Assembly (NCBI GenBank): GCA_032622095.1
Contig: CP136064.1
Location: 254,264,484-254,328,483 of the forward strand
From: Siphonodentalium dalli
Taxonomy: Eukaryota > Mollusca > Scaphopoda > Gadilida > Siphonodentaliidae
DNA length: 64,000 nucleotides
Direction of reading: 5' to 3'
The notes beneath the pieces were generated by a model, which did not search any database, had not been told where the DNA came from, and saw only the letters and a list, made by a program, of their open reading frames with translations. The translations under genes and the position numbers were made by a program. Positions 23,166 to 34,984 of this stretch are shown here, in pieces; position 1 is the stretch's first letter; each line of letters starts with the position of its first letter.

Positions 23166-23454
23166 TCATGTCACTTAGCCGGGACAACTCGGTTAGCCGA
23201 GACAACCCGGTCTGCCGGGACAAATCAATCATGCTGTTATGTGACCCGAGACAACTCGGTTAGCTGGGACAACTCGGTAGTCAACGTCAACCGAGTTGTC
23301 CCAGCTAACCGAGTTGTCCCAGCTAACTCGGTTTGCCGAGTTGACCCGGCTCATGTAACAGCACACCATTATTTTAGTGAGAAAGCACAGAGGACCGAGG
23401 CACCCGGCAGAACGGGTTGTCCCGGCTAACCGAGTTGTCCCGCTCATGTAACAA
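23166..23454. mobile_element. Foldback element built from an 18-bp GTTGTCCC/GGGACAAC motif
   Basis: The motif GGTTAGCTGGGACAACTC or a variant occurs about nine times, in one orientation in the left half and the other in the right half. Outer ends (TCATGTCACTTAGCCGGGAC against GTCCCGCTCATGTAAC) are inverted, and an inner perfect hairpin is centred near 23287. Open frames on both strands here follow from the repeat and are not genes. Confidence 0.75.
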
Positions 23455-23906
23455 GCCCCTAAATACATAGGCCTACAGGGCGCTCACAGAATTATTGGAA
23501 AAATGACCACATCATGCTTGATTCTAGTTCGCAATTTGGGAACTACGCATTCGTCAATATTTAACACATTTACAATGATTTTTTCACAAGCAAATTCTTG
23601 ATGAATATATAACAATTAAACAGTGATTTATTTACAAACATCAATTTCAATGGAACACTACATTACTTCCGAATGGACACTCGGAACTATCGGATCGTTC
23701 AATGAAAATGTTCCGAAGATAAAATTATTGGCGCAATCAATAATCGCATTGAAATCACACCAAATTTTATTGTAATCGACCCACTCTACCCGCTGTCAGT
23801 TCATAATCCAGCTAATCCACATTGCTTCATGATTGGGAAATCATCAAACAAAAATAATGTAATTGTTCTTGCAAAGAATTGAATATTTCTCAATCCAGTC
23901 GGCGGT

Positions 23907-24711
23907 GGGGGGGATTTTTTTCAGGACACGTATGCCGGGGTGGGTGTGTGGTTGTTGGGACCAACAATTTTTTTCCGCCACTCAAATTTTTTTCCTGCAT
24001 GTTTTTTTTTTACTGTTTTTGCAATGAGTTTGGCTTAAAGGTACTCAATCCGATCAGACGCTCCTAAATTACTATTTCTTTTGCTTCGGGGTTATTAAGT
24101 GGTTTAAACAGAAAACTCGAGTGGTAATAATTTACCACTCGATTTTTTCTGTTTAAACTATAGTTTCTGGCCCAGAAACAATTTAAATAACTAACTTGAA
24201 AAATCTATATCTGATCACGCTGAGCTTTGACAGGTAGGTTCATTGACTCGATTCAAATATATTTTAACCCGGAAGCCAAAGAAATAGTAATTTAGGAGCG
24301 TCTGATCGGATTGAGTACATTTAAAACACCTTAGAATAAGATAAATAATGTAATTCTAACTGCTAAACTGGCTGCAGGCAGTTATCGTGCTGTATTTTGT
24401 TGCAAATTTTGAAATCCAAGATGGCCGCTGGCAGCCATGTTTTTTTTAGCCGAATGACCCCAAAATGACACATTCCTATTTACATGTTATGTTAACATCC
24501 ATGGATGCACAGAAATTCAGCTGAATTCCCTCAACCCACACCCTCGCTAATCTCTGTTTTAGTGTTAAAAGGGGGGTTGGGTTGTCCAAATATGGTCGGA
24601 AAAAACTGCCGAAAACAGAAAAACAATTTGGATGTGGGGGTGAGTGAGTCCCAACTAGGGTCGAAAAGTAAAAATCAGCATACGTGCCTGAATTTTTTTC
24701 CGAACTCCCCC
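23907..24711 (-). mobile_element. G-tract-bordered inverted-repeat element, copy 2, carrying a nested MITE
   Basis: This is the reverse-oriented relative of 7173-7752. Shared phrases include GGCAGTTATCGTG, TTTTGTTGCAAATTTTGAAA, TCCAAGATGGC and TACATGT with TTAACATCCATG. The ends are a G run at 23907 and a C run at 24707, preceded by AAAAAAATTC-type inverted repeats. A 282-bp MITE at 24039-24320 splits it; copy 1 shows the empty site. Confidence 0.75.
24039..24320. mobile_element. TTAA-flanked MITE with ~45-60 bp terminal inverted repeats
   Basis: The left end AGGTACTCAATCCGATCAGA continues through CGCTCCTAAATTACTATTTC and is mirrored at the right end with few mismatches. TTAA flanks both sides (24035-24038, 24321-24324). 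An inner hairpin (CTCGAGTGGTAA against TTACCACTCGA) is centred near 24131. The AGG-start and TTAA target are shared with the MITE at 12521-13014, though the interiors differ. Confidence 0.85.
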
Positions 24712-25257
24712 TTATCCAGTTTGGATTCTCTCTTAACGAAAATATGGTAAAAATACCAAATAAGGAATTTACTATGATAGTATTGTGAGTTGTAAGATGT
24801 AGACGCACCAAACGCAAATCTAGATATAAGTAAACGATGCATTATCGTGACTCTGCTTATAAACAATTCACTGCTCTTTTTGCTCGAATTGCATTTTCTC
24901 TGACACAAAGCGTGTTTTGTGAATAATATCACATTAATATAATAATTATGCTATACTATATAATAGTATCTTCTTGAGGAAATTATCATAATTTGATAAA
25001 TGTTATTTCTAAACTATAACCTAAATGAAGGGCGCCCGCCCCGAAGTCATGAAGAATGTGATTACTCACACCCCCACCCATGCTGGGTATTTCACCTGTC
25101 ATCAAACCATGCTATGAACATGCCTGCAATAATGTTTTCTTTGTTTGAAATCCGATATGTCGTGGCCGGTACATTGAACAGATTTATATCCAGAACTATA
25201 TGTGATATTTTAAGTAAATCTATAGATGTACATGTCATTTCATATAATACTGCATAT
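24712..25257. other. No gene seen
   Basis: Overlapping short frames on both strands without domain features. Confidence 0.4.
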
Positions 25258-25513
25258 CCAAGCCTTGAAACAGTGTGCCTGTCATTTGCAGAATGAGGTC
25301 CCCGGAGGGTGAATTTAGTGATGCTACCCCGCACAGTGGGGTAGCATGACCAAATTCACCCTCTGGACAGCTCATGCTGCTTACACCGCAGCAGAAGGAG
25401 GTTCACAGAGGGTGAATTTGGTGATGATAGCACACTATGTGGGGTAGCATCACTAAATTCTCCCCCTGGGAACCTCATTCTGCAAATAACAGACACTATT
25501 TCAAGGCTTGTGG
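25258..25513. mobile_element. Foldback MITE with nested hairpins, 256 bp
   Basis: Outer arms of about 85 bp match: AAGCCTTGAAACAGTG at left against CACTATTTCAAGGCTT at right, continuing through GCAGAATGAGG and GAATTTAGTGATGCTACCCC. Each arm also forms its own hairpin from GGGTGAATTT to AAATTCACCC. The design resembles the TA MITE at 5267, but the sequence is unrelated. Confidence 0.8.
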
Positions 25514-25683
25514 GAATCATTTTATAAGACCTGTATGTTATATTTTATAGAGGACGGTCAGCTAGAAGTCTTGCTGCGGAAGTAAATTGACTGGAAGACG
25601 TACACTGGACCAAAGTTGGAACTTGGATGTATTCAATTTACAACTGTAAGTTTTTATATAAATACTGATAGAAGATGTATAAT

Positions 25684-25770
25684 CTGATTTGACGCCCCCT
25701 AAATTACTATTTATTCAGCTTCGGGTTTAAATAATATTTTATTTGAGTTGAGGAACCTATCCCTCAAAGC
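25684..25770 (+). mobile_element. Half copy of the 24039-24320 MITE family
   Basis: CCTAAATTACTATTT, GCTTCGGGTTTAAATA and later GAACCTATCCCTCAAAGCTC match the reverse-complemented right half of the 24-kb MITE. The outer end is eroded. Confidence 0.5.
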
Positions 25771-28173
25771 TCTGAGTTACCGGTATCAAATCTGTTAATT
25801 TTATCCACCTCGATTATTTGTCAACCTACCAAACATTCCACTGACTTCTTCTAGAAATATGCAGATATACAAGATATTGAGAGGTCTCGCAAGGTCATCG
25901 CAAATCAATTTAAGAAGATAACATGCTGAAAAGTAATGTTGGATGACTATTGGCTTTTGGTGTAAATTTCCGTTTGTGCACCTTTAACAAAAAGCCTTAT
26001 GTTGTATGTTTGTTGAATTTATGTCTAAATTCCCTACCTATGGAAAAGAGTCCAAACAAATAATCTCTAGTAGATTGTGTACTTCTAAGTGTCAAGGTAT
26101 GGAATAAGACTAAATAAAATAATATTTGTGAAGGGTAACTGGAGATAAAAAAAACGGGCAATTGGGGGGGGGGGGGGTGAATAATCACCGCATTTTGTAA
26201 TTTAATTCACAGAATACTGATGACACTATATAAACCATAGCCATGATGGCCTTATAAATGGCCTTATAAATATCCAATAACCTGATGTGCTTTTAAAGAC
26301 AAATTAAAGTGATGTAAAACAATCCAGTGAGGTGTTCCCGGACCCGCTGATGGAATAATAAATAATCATGCCAAAATAAGTTATCCAAGTAGTCAGAAAA
26401 CAACATCATTGTTATAAACAAATTAAACTCAGTGACTAGTATTGGGACAATCATTTCAGTAATGTTTATACTCAATAAGGTGCCCTGAATAAAGTAGTAA
26501 GTGTTTACATTTGTGCGTGGTTCAACCGTTGTGTTCTCTGAAATTCTACAGTGGATATGGTTGGAATTTTAGTTCTTAATCTCAGGTTTTTGCTACATAA
26601 TTCCAGTGGGGATAGTGTTCGGATACTAACTGATTGTTTATATGCCCCCATATATGCCTGTTTAAAAAATGGGGATGTATTATGCTGCGTGTCTGTCTGT
26701 TAGTTCGCTTTTAGATTCCAGATGTCAGATGATAACTTTAGATAGTCTCAACTGAGTTGAATGAAATTGGAAATGTGTGTGTTTTAATGTACAAAATACA
26801 GGTCAAGTTTGAGTTTTGGTTCAGCACGTCAATTTCACCAGAGTTAAAGGCCTTTTGTTGGAATTGCCATGGGCATATTTTGCCATGCCCTAACAATGCT
26901 TTTAATATTCAATGAAATAAGTCTCCAATATATGTCTTTAAATCTGACTTTTCCTAAACATAGTATTTTATGCATTTCTTTTCAGAATATGTTTGTTCGC
27001 TGGCATTGGAAACTTTAGTACCAGAATGTGCACAGCATACAGAGGAGGCATGTGTGTTATATGTGCAGATACAATATGTTATTCGTCAACTTTGCATTCA
27101 TAAATATTGCACCACAATATACAAGTGTGGTGCAGCCTGTGGGAAGTTAGTAACATGCTATGCTGTCAAGTGCTGCTATACTCATCAGATGCCAATATAA
27201 AGGAGTTTGCTTATCTTTAAATTTCTACTGCATGACAGGTGTAAAAACAGATGAGCTGTCATTCTTGGGAATGGTCAATATAAGAAGGGTGTGATGAACT
27301 ATATATTAAGTGTTAATTCATTGCAATTGTTGCAATGGTGAGGTGTGCACAGACATCAGGAATATACACTGCTGTGGAAGAATGGCTAGGATGACAATTA
27401 TTCCTGCTGGATAAGTTTGAAGTAAAGTTTAATTTCCAAAATCTCACTGTGTCTTCATTGATGTTTATCTTAAAACTTCATTCAACAGTGATGCAACCAA
27501 TTATGTAATTTGGACAATTTACTTCATCTTCGACTCTTAATTTTGGTTGATTATGATATGATTCATGAATGGGGTGGCCCTCACATGTGCAGGCAAATTA
27601 CATGCCTCATTTTAAGGTTACTGACAGCAATTAAATGGTAGAATAGTCCTCAGAGGTTTGTGATTTCAGGAAATTGTACATGTAATTTGCCACATCTTGC
27701 AGCATCTTGTGGAATTTGGTTCTATGCCAGCATATATGCACTCTTGAAAAAGTCATCACAAAATTAGGTGAGAAACACTTGACTGTTTGCGGACCAACTG
27801 TTTCTATAATAATAATTTCAGGACTGTGTAAACAGTAAATAAGTGATAACCGTAAACAAAAAAATTACATGGTCACCGTTTATTTTCTGTTTACTTGGCA
27901 ACCAACATTATTATGGTAGAAACCATCAAAAATAATGGGTTTTCGTACAATATAAGATTTGAACAATTGACAAAAAGAACCCATATACATGTACATGTAT
28001 GTTTGTGGGAGGGTATGAAAGTCATAATATAGAAATTTGATAGCCTGTAGTATGCAAGTGATCAGCTGAATTTTTGTTCTGGAAATGGAACTGGTGGCAT
28101 CTGTTTCAGACTGTATAGCATCCTGAGTCTAAAGCCTTTTATAATTATCCCTTTAATATATCAATGGATTGGT
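25771..28173. other. No gene supported; possible non-coding splice signals
   Basis: A G run lies near 26165-26178. A GTAAGTTT donor-like site at 25648 and a TTTCTTTTCAG acceptor-like site at 26986 bracket an intron-sized gap. The 76-codon frame after it (26970-27200) has no recognised domain. I do not call a gene here. Confidence 0.3.
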
Positions 28174-28229
28174 AATTATAATGAAAATCAATTTATGACT
28201 CGAGTCATAAATTAATTTTCATTATAATT
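28174..28229. repeat. 56-bp near-perfect palindrome
   Basis: Centred at 28201/28202 on GACTCGAGTC; the arms run from AATTATAATGAAAAT outward with a single mismatch and no spacer. Confidence 0.9.
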
Positions 28230-28369
28230 TTACATGTCGAACTTGGAAAACCAAATTCATTCATGTGCTGCATATATTTTGTTGAGTATGGATATGGTAC
28301 AATAAATGGTGGATTTAGTGTACAGTACCCTTAAAAGTTGCATAAGTATGTTGTATGGCACATTTATCA

Positions 28370-28530
28370 ATAAATTGTGCAAAAAAGGAACTTTTTGGTC
28401 AAAACCAAAATTGGTTTTTATCAAAACCAAAATTGGTTTCATATATAAAACCAGTTTGGGTTTTGATCAAAACCAGTTGGCGCTTGGTATTTGGTTTTGA
28501 TCAAAACCTAATTTGGTTACATATATGGGA
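28370..28530. repeat. Tandem TTGGTTTTGATCAAAACC palindromes
   Basis: Several copies of TTTTGGTTTT / AAAACCAAAA arrangements occur, including two TTTTGATCAAAACC palindromes at about 28458 and 28496. The motif is shared with the cluster at 20025-20142. The short frames rich in KPK/FIK residues come from the repeat. Confidence 0.65.
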
Positions 28531-28669
28531 CAAAGTTCAAGACCAAATTTGTTTTTTTTTAAACAAAAACGTTTAAGAGTGTAAGTTTGAACCACATTTC
28601 CATTAATACAATGATGGGTGCATACCACGTGGTTTTAGGGACCAAGGCTCGGTACTAAGGGCTCGGTAC

Positions 28670-29020
28670 CAAGGGCTGTAACGATTCATCGTGAATTCAA
28701 TGTATCGTGATACACTTTCGAACGATACACGTGCGTATCGTATCATGTGTATCGTGATAAAAGAAATCAGATAATTTATAAAGATGGAAATGTGTATAAC
28801 AGGAGCAACTGCAACGTTCTATCAAGTATACATGATTATTGTGTGTATTTGACTCATCTAACTAACTATTCCACTGCATTTTAGTTTACCATGAACTCCG
28901 TCTCAACTTAAAACATGTTGGTTTTGATAATTCAAGTCGTGTTCATTTAAGAACACTAATTTGGTGTATTGTAATATGTATCCTATCGTTGATCATGTAT
29001 CGTGATTCATTACAGCTCTG
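28670..29020. mobile_element. hAT-like non-autonomous element
   Basis: The left end CAAGGGCTGTAACGATTCAT and the right end (reverse complement CAGAGCTGTAATGAATCACG) are inverted repeats of the kind typical for hAT MITEs, and subterminal GTATCGTG motifs recur in both arms. An 8-bp target duplication is not clear (GCTCGGTA against GCGCGGTG is only 6 of 8). No transposase frame. Confidence 0.6.
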
Positions 29021-32000
29021 TTGCGCGGTGTAGTAACATTCGGCTCCATATTTTTACGAACTACCGTAAGATTCCAATCTTTTCTGAAACAAGGCTTGGT
29101 CAAATTGCCAATTGATGGACAATAATATTTTTGAAATAACACATGCATTTGTACATTGATCAAATTGAGGTTAAACATAATTAAAAAACTCGCTAAAATA
29201 TGACAATGGTTCAGGTTGGTAATCTAGGTATTTGATCTTGTTAAATACTACTTGATTAAATACTTCAAATATGTTATGTCATCCGAGGCAAACATATAAG
29301 TACCGCCATTGACACATGTTATCAGGCTTACACACATACATGTATAGAGCACAATGCTGAATTATTGAACATGCATGTATGTTTATCTATAAGAGGTAAA
29401 TAAAGCGCATTCAATTTTAATGCATGGTTGAATGATTACATACCAACTAACTGCATCTATATTTTAAAATAACTATTTAAAGCAATCTTGTCAAATACGA
29501 TTAATACCAATTTCGACCAATCTAAATCATATGAATCGGGCCTCTCATTTTCAGACATAAAGGAACACCGCCTATCACACAAATTTATGTAAAAGTTAAA
29601 TTTGAATTGGCATACTTGTTTTGGTATGTTTACCAGTCACAATGACAGGCGTGAACGTGTCCAGTCACTCACATGTGCTCTTCGTGTCGTGATTCATACT
29701 GTTGGGTGAACATCCCATCCTATTCACAATGTACTTGATTACACTATCAGTAACAGTCACATATAATTTGCTTGAAACATTCTGGACAGTAATAGCAAAC
29801 GCCGTAATAATTGGCCGATGATTTGACGACAATGTCCTCATAGTCACGCTTGTCTTGATAACAACATGTATACAACTGTGATCTAATTAATCGACCCTAC
29901 TTAACGAGTTTGAACACAATTACACCGCGACAGACCGTGATACCACATCACGTTCGTGGTTAGACAGCATGGTTCATGCGATGTTTATATTAATTTTATT
30001 TAGTTTTTTTTAATTGATGCCATGAAATCGCAAATGTTCCTCAGTGACCAACTTGTTTAATAAACCGTGAACAATTTATTGTTTTGTGTATAGTTAACTC
30101 AGCCCACAAAATTAGCTACGACAACAGGCGAAATCGTAGAAATAGCCGTAGAAGCCAATATTAATGTAGAATGTATGGCCATTAGACTACTATACTGACC
30201 ACTTTCTAATGGCGATTATGGCGCGCGCCAAAATCGACAATAGTTGCACACCAAAAACGATATAATGTAGCATGTTTTGTCGCTTCTGTTGTATGTTTTG
30301 GTGAACGCACAGGGCGACATAAGGACAAAACATGTGACATTTTGTCGCTTTCGGCGCGCAACTAATGTCGCACATTTTATTGCTTCTATCGCGTTCTACG
30401 AGTACCAGAAGCGCCATTAGGATGAGACATAAGAATGTCATGCAATTCTAAAGCAATGTCGCAGAAGAAAATGACAATTTCGAACGGCTGGTGAACTACA
30501 AAATAAAGTTAGCCCTGATGGTTTAAGAGTACCTAAACGTGACAAAGTTGAATTTTCTTTCAATATGGCCGAAAATATTAAAAATAATGAGCTCTAATTC
30601 ACTATAAGGTTTGCATAATGGCCACAATGAACCAATACAATATTATAATCATAAAACATTGATCATTTTGAAATGTAAAATGTTGTCCCATCTTACAGTA
30701 ATCTATATAAAAAAAATTATGAAACAATTGTTTCTTGTGTCAGCAATTCACCGTTTAAAATGTGGTCGTATCCGCTCGATATGCGAAATCAACAGCAACG
30801 CTCGAAAAATATATCTTTCAAAAATATGGATGTGATGTCAAAAAATTGTTCAATCATATTCCTATATCCTTGTGAAATTTCATGTAAATTGGAAACATAG
30901 TCTTGCAATGGCTGGCATTTATCGGAGAGAGGGGTATAAAAACTAATTCGGCCATCTTTGTCAAGTTTAGGATATCCTCAAATATGGTATTTATCAAATG
31001 AAAACTTGGTGATTGAAAATAGCGCGAAACGTCGAACGCTCATGTGTTTCAAAATTTCTAGTTCAAACTCGATGTTCTCGATGTTTGTACTAGGTTAATC
31101 TCATCGCTGTAAAAACAAAATCAACGAACTATATATAATACAAAATCTATAAAATTGATTAACATTTATTAAGTGTTTAGTTGACATAAAACATATTATG
31201 TGACGCGGGCCTCAGTGAAAAATCATTATAAATATCACATATATGATAAGGTCGTGAGTTTGTTCGTATTATTTCCAGGCCTGTTCTCGTGGAAATAACC
31301 ACAACACAGGTTTAGTTCACATTCAATGAGACCCATATAGAGCTGTTTTAATAACCATAGTTTGTGCCCACACAGAGCATATTTGAGCTTTCACATAATG
31401 CCAATATGAACTTATTTAGGTTGTTTCTCGCAATTGCCCATACTGGGTTTATTAACAGGCTGAATAATTGTACATCAAAATAGACCATCACGATATACAC
31501 TGTTAAACATGGTGGGATAATCCATTTAGAATAGAACGGGTTTATCGTGTTCACATTGGTTGACATTTGGTGGCATTATGCACAGTACTAGTACTTGTGT
31601 GCCTGAATGTCAATCGGGCGCTGGCCTCCCAAATTCCCAAGTTAAGACATCCTTGCTTCTCTGTTGGCTAATGACGTAGAAGCTGGGATCAGTAACATAA
31701 CAGAAGTCAACGCTATGAAATGTATGTCCGTTCGTATCATCGCCCAATGTTATAAATGCGTAGAACGGGCAGCACCATAAGTTATGTGCGTATATCATCA
31801 ACAATTGAAGTCCGGACAATTTTATGTAATCATAAAGCAATTCAACAACGAAAACAAATAATAGCCTTTCTACAATCTGCTATTGTCGTCCGAGTATGGT
31901 CAGACATAACGTTTTGAGACAGGGGGTGTCCGTAGTATATCGATGTTATGCATAGGCACTTGAACCGACAACAGTTCAAAACCGAAAACGCTCGCGTCGT

Positions 32001-33344
32001 CCTTAACTGTTTTTAGAGTGTCTGACTGCCGCCTCTAGCCATAGCTGTAGTATATTATGAGCACAATCTGACTGTGATCTTATTATACTGTCACATCACG
32101 TTTACCACAGACTAGTTTCTTATTATTCCGGTTTGAATTCACATGGAATCGTTTACACTTGAAGGTGTCAACCACAAACTATACATGAGACAATTGTTTC
32201 ATTCTAAGTCATTATATGTACTAACATGTTGCATTATACGGAATGGCATGATATCATTGTGGTGGACTTAGATCGCTCTCATTTGTCAGCTCATAGTGAA
32301 GCATGCATGGTCCCCAACAACACTTTCCATAGTTTCTCAATACAGCAGACAATACAAAACGGTTACAGTGGGATTCATGTCTGTCTCCCAAACGACTGAA
32401 TTGGAGCAGTGTCAACAACATGAATGTACTCTGAATCTTATATATAACAAACGTCAACGTGACGGTAAGGACAAAGGTTCACGGTGTCAAAGTTTTAGTC
32501 ATGGTTCATTTCTTTGATTTCTCTTTATATTTTGTAAGACTCATCTGCAACTTGCATGTTCCTATGAGAGTAGGTCATCAAATTAAATGTTGAGTGGGCT
32601 ATTCGACATTTTGATGATTCACAATAATTGTCTTATACCGAGATGTGGAGACCTGGATATAGATGGTGTCTGTTGGGGTTGTGTCCCACTAATATATTCA
32701 GGATTCCAAGAGATAGGGGTGGTACCCTCACTACGCAGGCAATGACTTCAAACAGCGGATTCGTGCGTAATGTATTAAGTGACCAAATTAGCGGACGAAA
32801 TGACTAACCATTGGAGACCCCCAGAGCATCACTCATTCAATCATTTCAGTAACATTTATCAATTATAGATTGCCTCTCATGGAGAGGGAACTATACACTG
32901 AAGGCAGAGAACAGTGCAGTGCAGCGGTTTGATGATAACATAAACAAAATATAATTGCCTGTACCACAATGAAAGACATTTTATCATTTCTAGACATTTA
33001 CGGATGTATATTATTGTTCAGCCAACGACAACCTATGGACAAAAAGCGTGTTGCGCGCTGCATCGTTATTGGTGTGGTAGTGTCGCCAAAGATGAGCATG
33101 TGAAATTGGCTAATCTCCGTATTGTACAGCGACACCTGTATGTCATCGCCGTTAGGCAGGGGTCACGGGGCAGGGATTGATGCGGATGTCACGACGTTTT
33201 CAATGTTACGGCTTGAGGGTAGTCCACACAGAGAGCAAATTTCACCGATAAATCACTCCGCTGTGTGTAGAAACCACCGAGCCCGGAAAGCAAACGACAA
33301 ATTAGCCCAGATACAGGAATAATATTATCCTCACTTAACATGGA
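29021..33344. other. No gene seen (large intron or intergenic)
   Basis: About 4.3 kb of AT-rich DNA with only short frames. At 30230-30380 a loose direct repetition of TTTTGTCGCTT and GACATT phrases is visible. No exon with splice signals and family resemblance was found. Confidence 0.4.
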
Positions 33345-33440
33345 TCGCGAATCCGCCCATGTCCGTATTGGAACCAGCTTCGTCAGCTCCAGACGTCATA
33401 ATGCACTGATCAAACTACCGACGGGACCACCGGGGTCCCT
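33345..33440 (-). mobile_element. tRNA-derived SINE head, copy 2
   Basis: On the minus strand GTGGTCCCGTCGGTAGT is A-box-like and CTGGTTCCAATAC is B-box-like. CTGACGAAGCTG before the B-box is identical to copy 1 at 14660-14775. Not a functional tRNA. Confidence 0.5.
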
Positions 33441-33829
33441 TCCAATCAATGTATAGTGTAAAAAATGTGTTTTCAGACCAAGATTGTTCAACTTTGAGTC
33501 AAAATATTAGACTGAAATTACATTCAGTTCGAGACATTCAACCCCCCAATCTCTGGGTTATTGCGTTAGGATCCTTAATGCTAACTGGTTCTGATATGTT
33601 GATAAATGGTGAGGCATATACATGTATCAATTAGAATATTGCAAACTTAAAAAGAGGAGATATTCAGTTGTCTCTCGAGTTGTGAATTTAGTTGGTGCAA
33701 ATGGAAATGATCAGTTGAACATGCACACCGATCCCAACAAAACCCCTTTAGTCACGTCCCTGTATGTTTCTCCCATGTCGCCACTCCCCATTCGGGACTA
33801 TTGTCACTATATATAGTAACGACTGAAAT
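33441..33829. other. No gene seen
   Basis: Two short plus frames without domain features. Confidence 0.4.
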
Positions 33830-34270
33830 TGTCAAGTTCATGTCTTATATTTAAATCATGATGTGAACGTGAAAGTTTTAAAGTTGGAACGTCGGGTTTC
33901 ATCAAAATACTTAACACAAACTTTGATTTGGTGTCACAGCCAAACTTTGGTCGAACTTTTAGCAGCTGGAAATGGCATGCATTCCTGGCAAATTAGTTGG
34001 AAGAACCTGACAAAAATAGGTTGAACTTGTTTTAATTCTGGGACCACGAGTATTATTTTATTTTCGGCACCAAAATTCGATTCTTTTCATAAATTCGGTA
34101 AAATGTTTCAACTGAAATGGTAATCAGTTGAAAACATTTCGAACCAATGTTATAGAGGTTATCAGGTGGTGATTTCCAACAATTGGAAATAATGAGGTAC
34201 TGTTGGAAACTTTCAATTCATTTGAGAGAGGGGATGGCAGGTGTAATTTCGCGGACTTAGCAAATTGCAA
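33830..34270 (-). repeat. Dispersed repeat of the TTGGAAATTTCCAAC family, inverted copy
   Basis: CAACTGAAATGGTAATCAGT is the complement of the GATGACCATTTCAGT block seen at 18.3 and 41.65 kb. TTTCCAACAATTGGAAAT and similar palindromic pairs follow. Confidence 0.55.
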
Positions 34271-34918
34271 TAAGTTGAAAACTTAGAAAGATTTTAACTA
34301 ATTATCGCCGTGATTGAAGTTATTAAAAAAGTCCAGAATATGTATTTGTCACAATAATACAAGGTCCCGGTGGGTGGGTGGTATCTGAGTCCCGATCGCA
34401 GATATTTCCAATGCCATATATTTGTTTTTCCAAATCCATGTTTAAAGACAAATTGTGACAAATAAACCGATTTGAAATGTGAAGGCTTAAGAAACGGGAC
34501 CAAAATAGAGCACTCATCAAGAGCAGGGGGTCCCAGTTTAAATAGTTACACAATATTTGTTTCTTTTAAAGCGTCATGACGAGATGCGTCCCGCTTCTTA
34601 CGAGGAACAATATTGCATACAACAAACAATTCCATCAGTTCTCACAGGTTTCCATTGCTGTTATTGATTTCCCGTTATTCGTGTGATGCCAACGTTAGCT
34701 CATTTAATTCTTCTGGTGATTTAAATGATATGAATATTGAAGGTAATACAAATTGCATTTATGCCCCATCCAAACACACTGCCCTTACGTGCCGTCACTA
34801 TATACGTGTGTGGTTTACATCATGGTTGTATAACTGAGTCTCATAGAACAAATGGAAAATTATGTAATTAAAAGAGAGACTGGACGACGAAATATATATA
34901 TATTTATAAATATATTAT
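34271..34918. other. No gene seen
   Basis: Short overlapping frames only. Confidence 0.4.
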
Positions 34919-34919
34919 A

Positions 34920-34981
<62 letters not shown>
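34919..34981. repeat. (AT)n microsatellite
   Basis: About 60 bp of almost pure TA dinucleotides. The isoleucine/tyrosine frame across it is an artefact. Confidence 0.95.

Positions 34982-34984
<3 letters not shown>

Noticed and set aside
23130-23468. Paired frames with TTRLAGTTRSAG-like peptide repeats
   Set aside because: Derived from the 18-bp inverted motif; open on both strands for that reason.
26970-27200. Cysteine-rich 76-codon frame after a good acceptor site
   Set aside because: No conserved spacing of cysteines recognised and no downstream donor in phase; kept only as a weak splice-signal note.
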